Positions 22,192 through 22,652 of a stretch of 22,652 nucleotides of DNA are shown here, one piece after another; positions within the stretch are counted from its first letter, which is position 1; the number at the start of each line of letters is the position of its first letter. The translations under genes and the position numbers were made by a program. Source of the stretch: ZLKRG08 sp963977625 (GTDB lineage: Bacteria > Actinomycetota > Actinomycetes > Nanopelagicales > Nanopelagicaceae). The DNA is taken from NCBI GenBank assembly GCA_963977625.1, contig CAXBPX010000009.1:1-22652 (forward strand), given 5' to 3'. Below the pieces are notes generated by a model, which saw only the letters and a list, made by a program, of their open reading frames with translations, was not told the origin of the DNA and ran no database searches.

Positions 22192-22652
22192 ATGTCTATT
22201 CTTCAATGGCTTTTCGAAGCCACAATTCACTTCGGCAGTAAATCAATTGCGGTTCGCGAAATCATCGGCGGTGTACTTGGTCTAACAAGTGCAGTGCTGG
22301 GAGCGCGTCGCTTGGTTGCTGCTTGGCCAGTTGGAATTCTGGGCGATGCACTGTTATTTACAGTCTTTCTTGGCGCAGTATTTTCATTTGGCGATGACAC
22401 ACAACATGCAAACTTCTACGGCCAAGCAAGCCGTAACTTGTTATTAATTATCGTAAGTATTTATGGCTGGATCCGCTGGTCTCACCATAAGCGATTAGGA
22501 AAAGATGTTCCAGCAGTTGTACCGCGCTGGACTACAACCAAAGAGAAGATGTGGTTAATTCCTGCAATCATTATCTTCTTCTTGGACTCAATGCAGATTT
22601 TCAAAGCTCTTGGCGAATCCGGTCAGTGGCTATTTGTTGATACCTGGATCTT
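22192..22652 (+). CDS. PnuC-family transporter, probably riboflavin uptake (RibM/PnuX type), 3' truncated by window edge
   Basis: The frame is open from ATG 22192 to the window end (153 codons); the stop lies outside. The visible part has several membrane segments and the PnuC-type stretch AWPVGILGDALLFTVFLGAV, then YGQASRNLLLIIVSIYGWIRW. PnuC proteins carry NMN or nicotinamide riboside, but members behind an FMN riboswitch (PnuX/RibM of Corynebacterium and Streptomyces) carry riboflavin, and the riboswitch here makes that the best call. SD AAGGG ends 6 nt before the ATG and is controlled by the upstream hairpin. The likely meaning is that the cell takes up riboflavin and shuts uptake when FMN is plentiful; whether it also makes riboflavin cannot be seen here. 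Confidence 0.9.
   Translation, partial: MSILQWLFEATIHFGSKSIAVREIIGGVLGLTSAVLGARRLVAAWPVGILGDALLFTVFLGAVFSFGDDTQHANFYGQASRNLLLIIVSIYGWIRWSHHKRLGKDVPAVVPRWTTTKEKMWLIPAIIIFFLDSMQIFKALGESGQWLFVDTWI

Noticed and set aside
1..22652. CRISPR arrays, insertion sequences, integrases or phage genes
   Set aside because: No regularly spaced repeats, transposase motifs or attachment-type repeats were seen; the tRNA is not flanked by a visible partial copy.

Overview
The window reads as a gene-dense piece of a low-GC (roughly 40% by eye), streamlined actinobacterial chromosome. It resembles freshwater planktonic Actinobacteria of the acI / 'Ca. Nanopelagicales' type. That placement is inference from four things: the gene repertoire (actinobacterial sensor domain, DnaX-C-like domain, RibM/PnuX-type riboflavin transporter behind an FMN riboswitch), very short intergenic gaps, overlapping genes, and widespread leaderless-type promoters. 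No mobile element, CRISPR array, phage gene or replication origin was seen. No gene-free stretch exceeds 300 bases; the longest (21966-22191) holds a promoter, the FMN riboswitch and a ribosome-site hairpin.

Layout: (1) 1-1146, the 3' end of an HtrA/DegP-type secreted protease, then a small ACT-domain protein whose start codon lies inside the protease's terminator. (2) 1148-7456, a carbon-use block: galT-galE-galK (minus strand, overlapping genes), glycerol kinase glpK upstream on the same strand, and glpD divergent from it. Together they feed galactose and glycerol into central metabolism. (3) 7449-9938, a secreted GH25 muramidase behind a small stand-alone protein resembling the DnaX C-terminal domain, then an atypical LuxR-type response regulator with Asn at the phospho-acceptor position. 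(4) 10035-14777, a possible methylamine / head-group cluster: a METTL27-like methyltransferase and a large FAD dehydrogenase-GcvT protein of the dimethylglycine/sarcosine dehydrogenase type, divergent from a choline-kinase-like phosphotransferase, which converges on an alkaline-phosphatase-superfamily phosphodiesterase. (5) 14824-16649, a DoxX-like membrane protein translationally coupled to a cytochrome P450. (6) 16646-18801, a DUF418 membrane protein behind a membrane-anchored regulator in which an actinobacterial 'putative sensor' domain is joined directly to a LuxR DNA-binding domain. (7) 18889-21343, a tRNA with CAT anticodon, a DUF885 metallopeptidase and a Pr6Pr-like membrane protein. 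(8) 21366-22652, a secreted M23 peptidase, then the FMN riboswitch and the truncated PnuC-family transporter.

The strongest non-gene signal is regulatory architecture. Most first genes of transcription units have a TANNNT -10 box ending 5-9 nt (often exactly 6) before the start codon and no Shine-Dalgarno site, as expected for leaderless mRNAs. Several downstream genes have SD sites or overlap the preceding stop. Two divergent pairs (13084/13107 and 21343/21366) have identical 22-bp spacers in which the two -10 boxes share a TA step (pattern ANNNTANNNT). This pattern was used to correct four gene starts. Everything here is from reading the sequence by eye; no database search was run.
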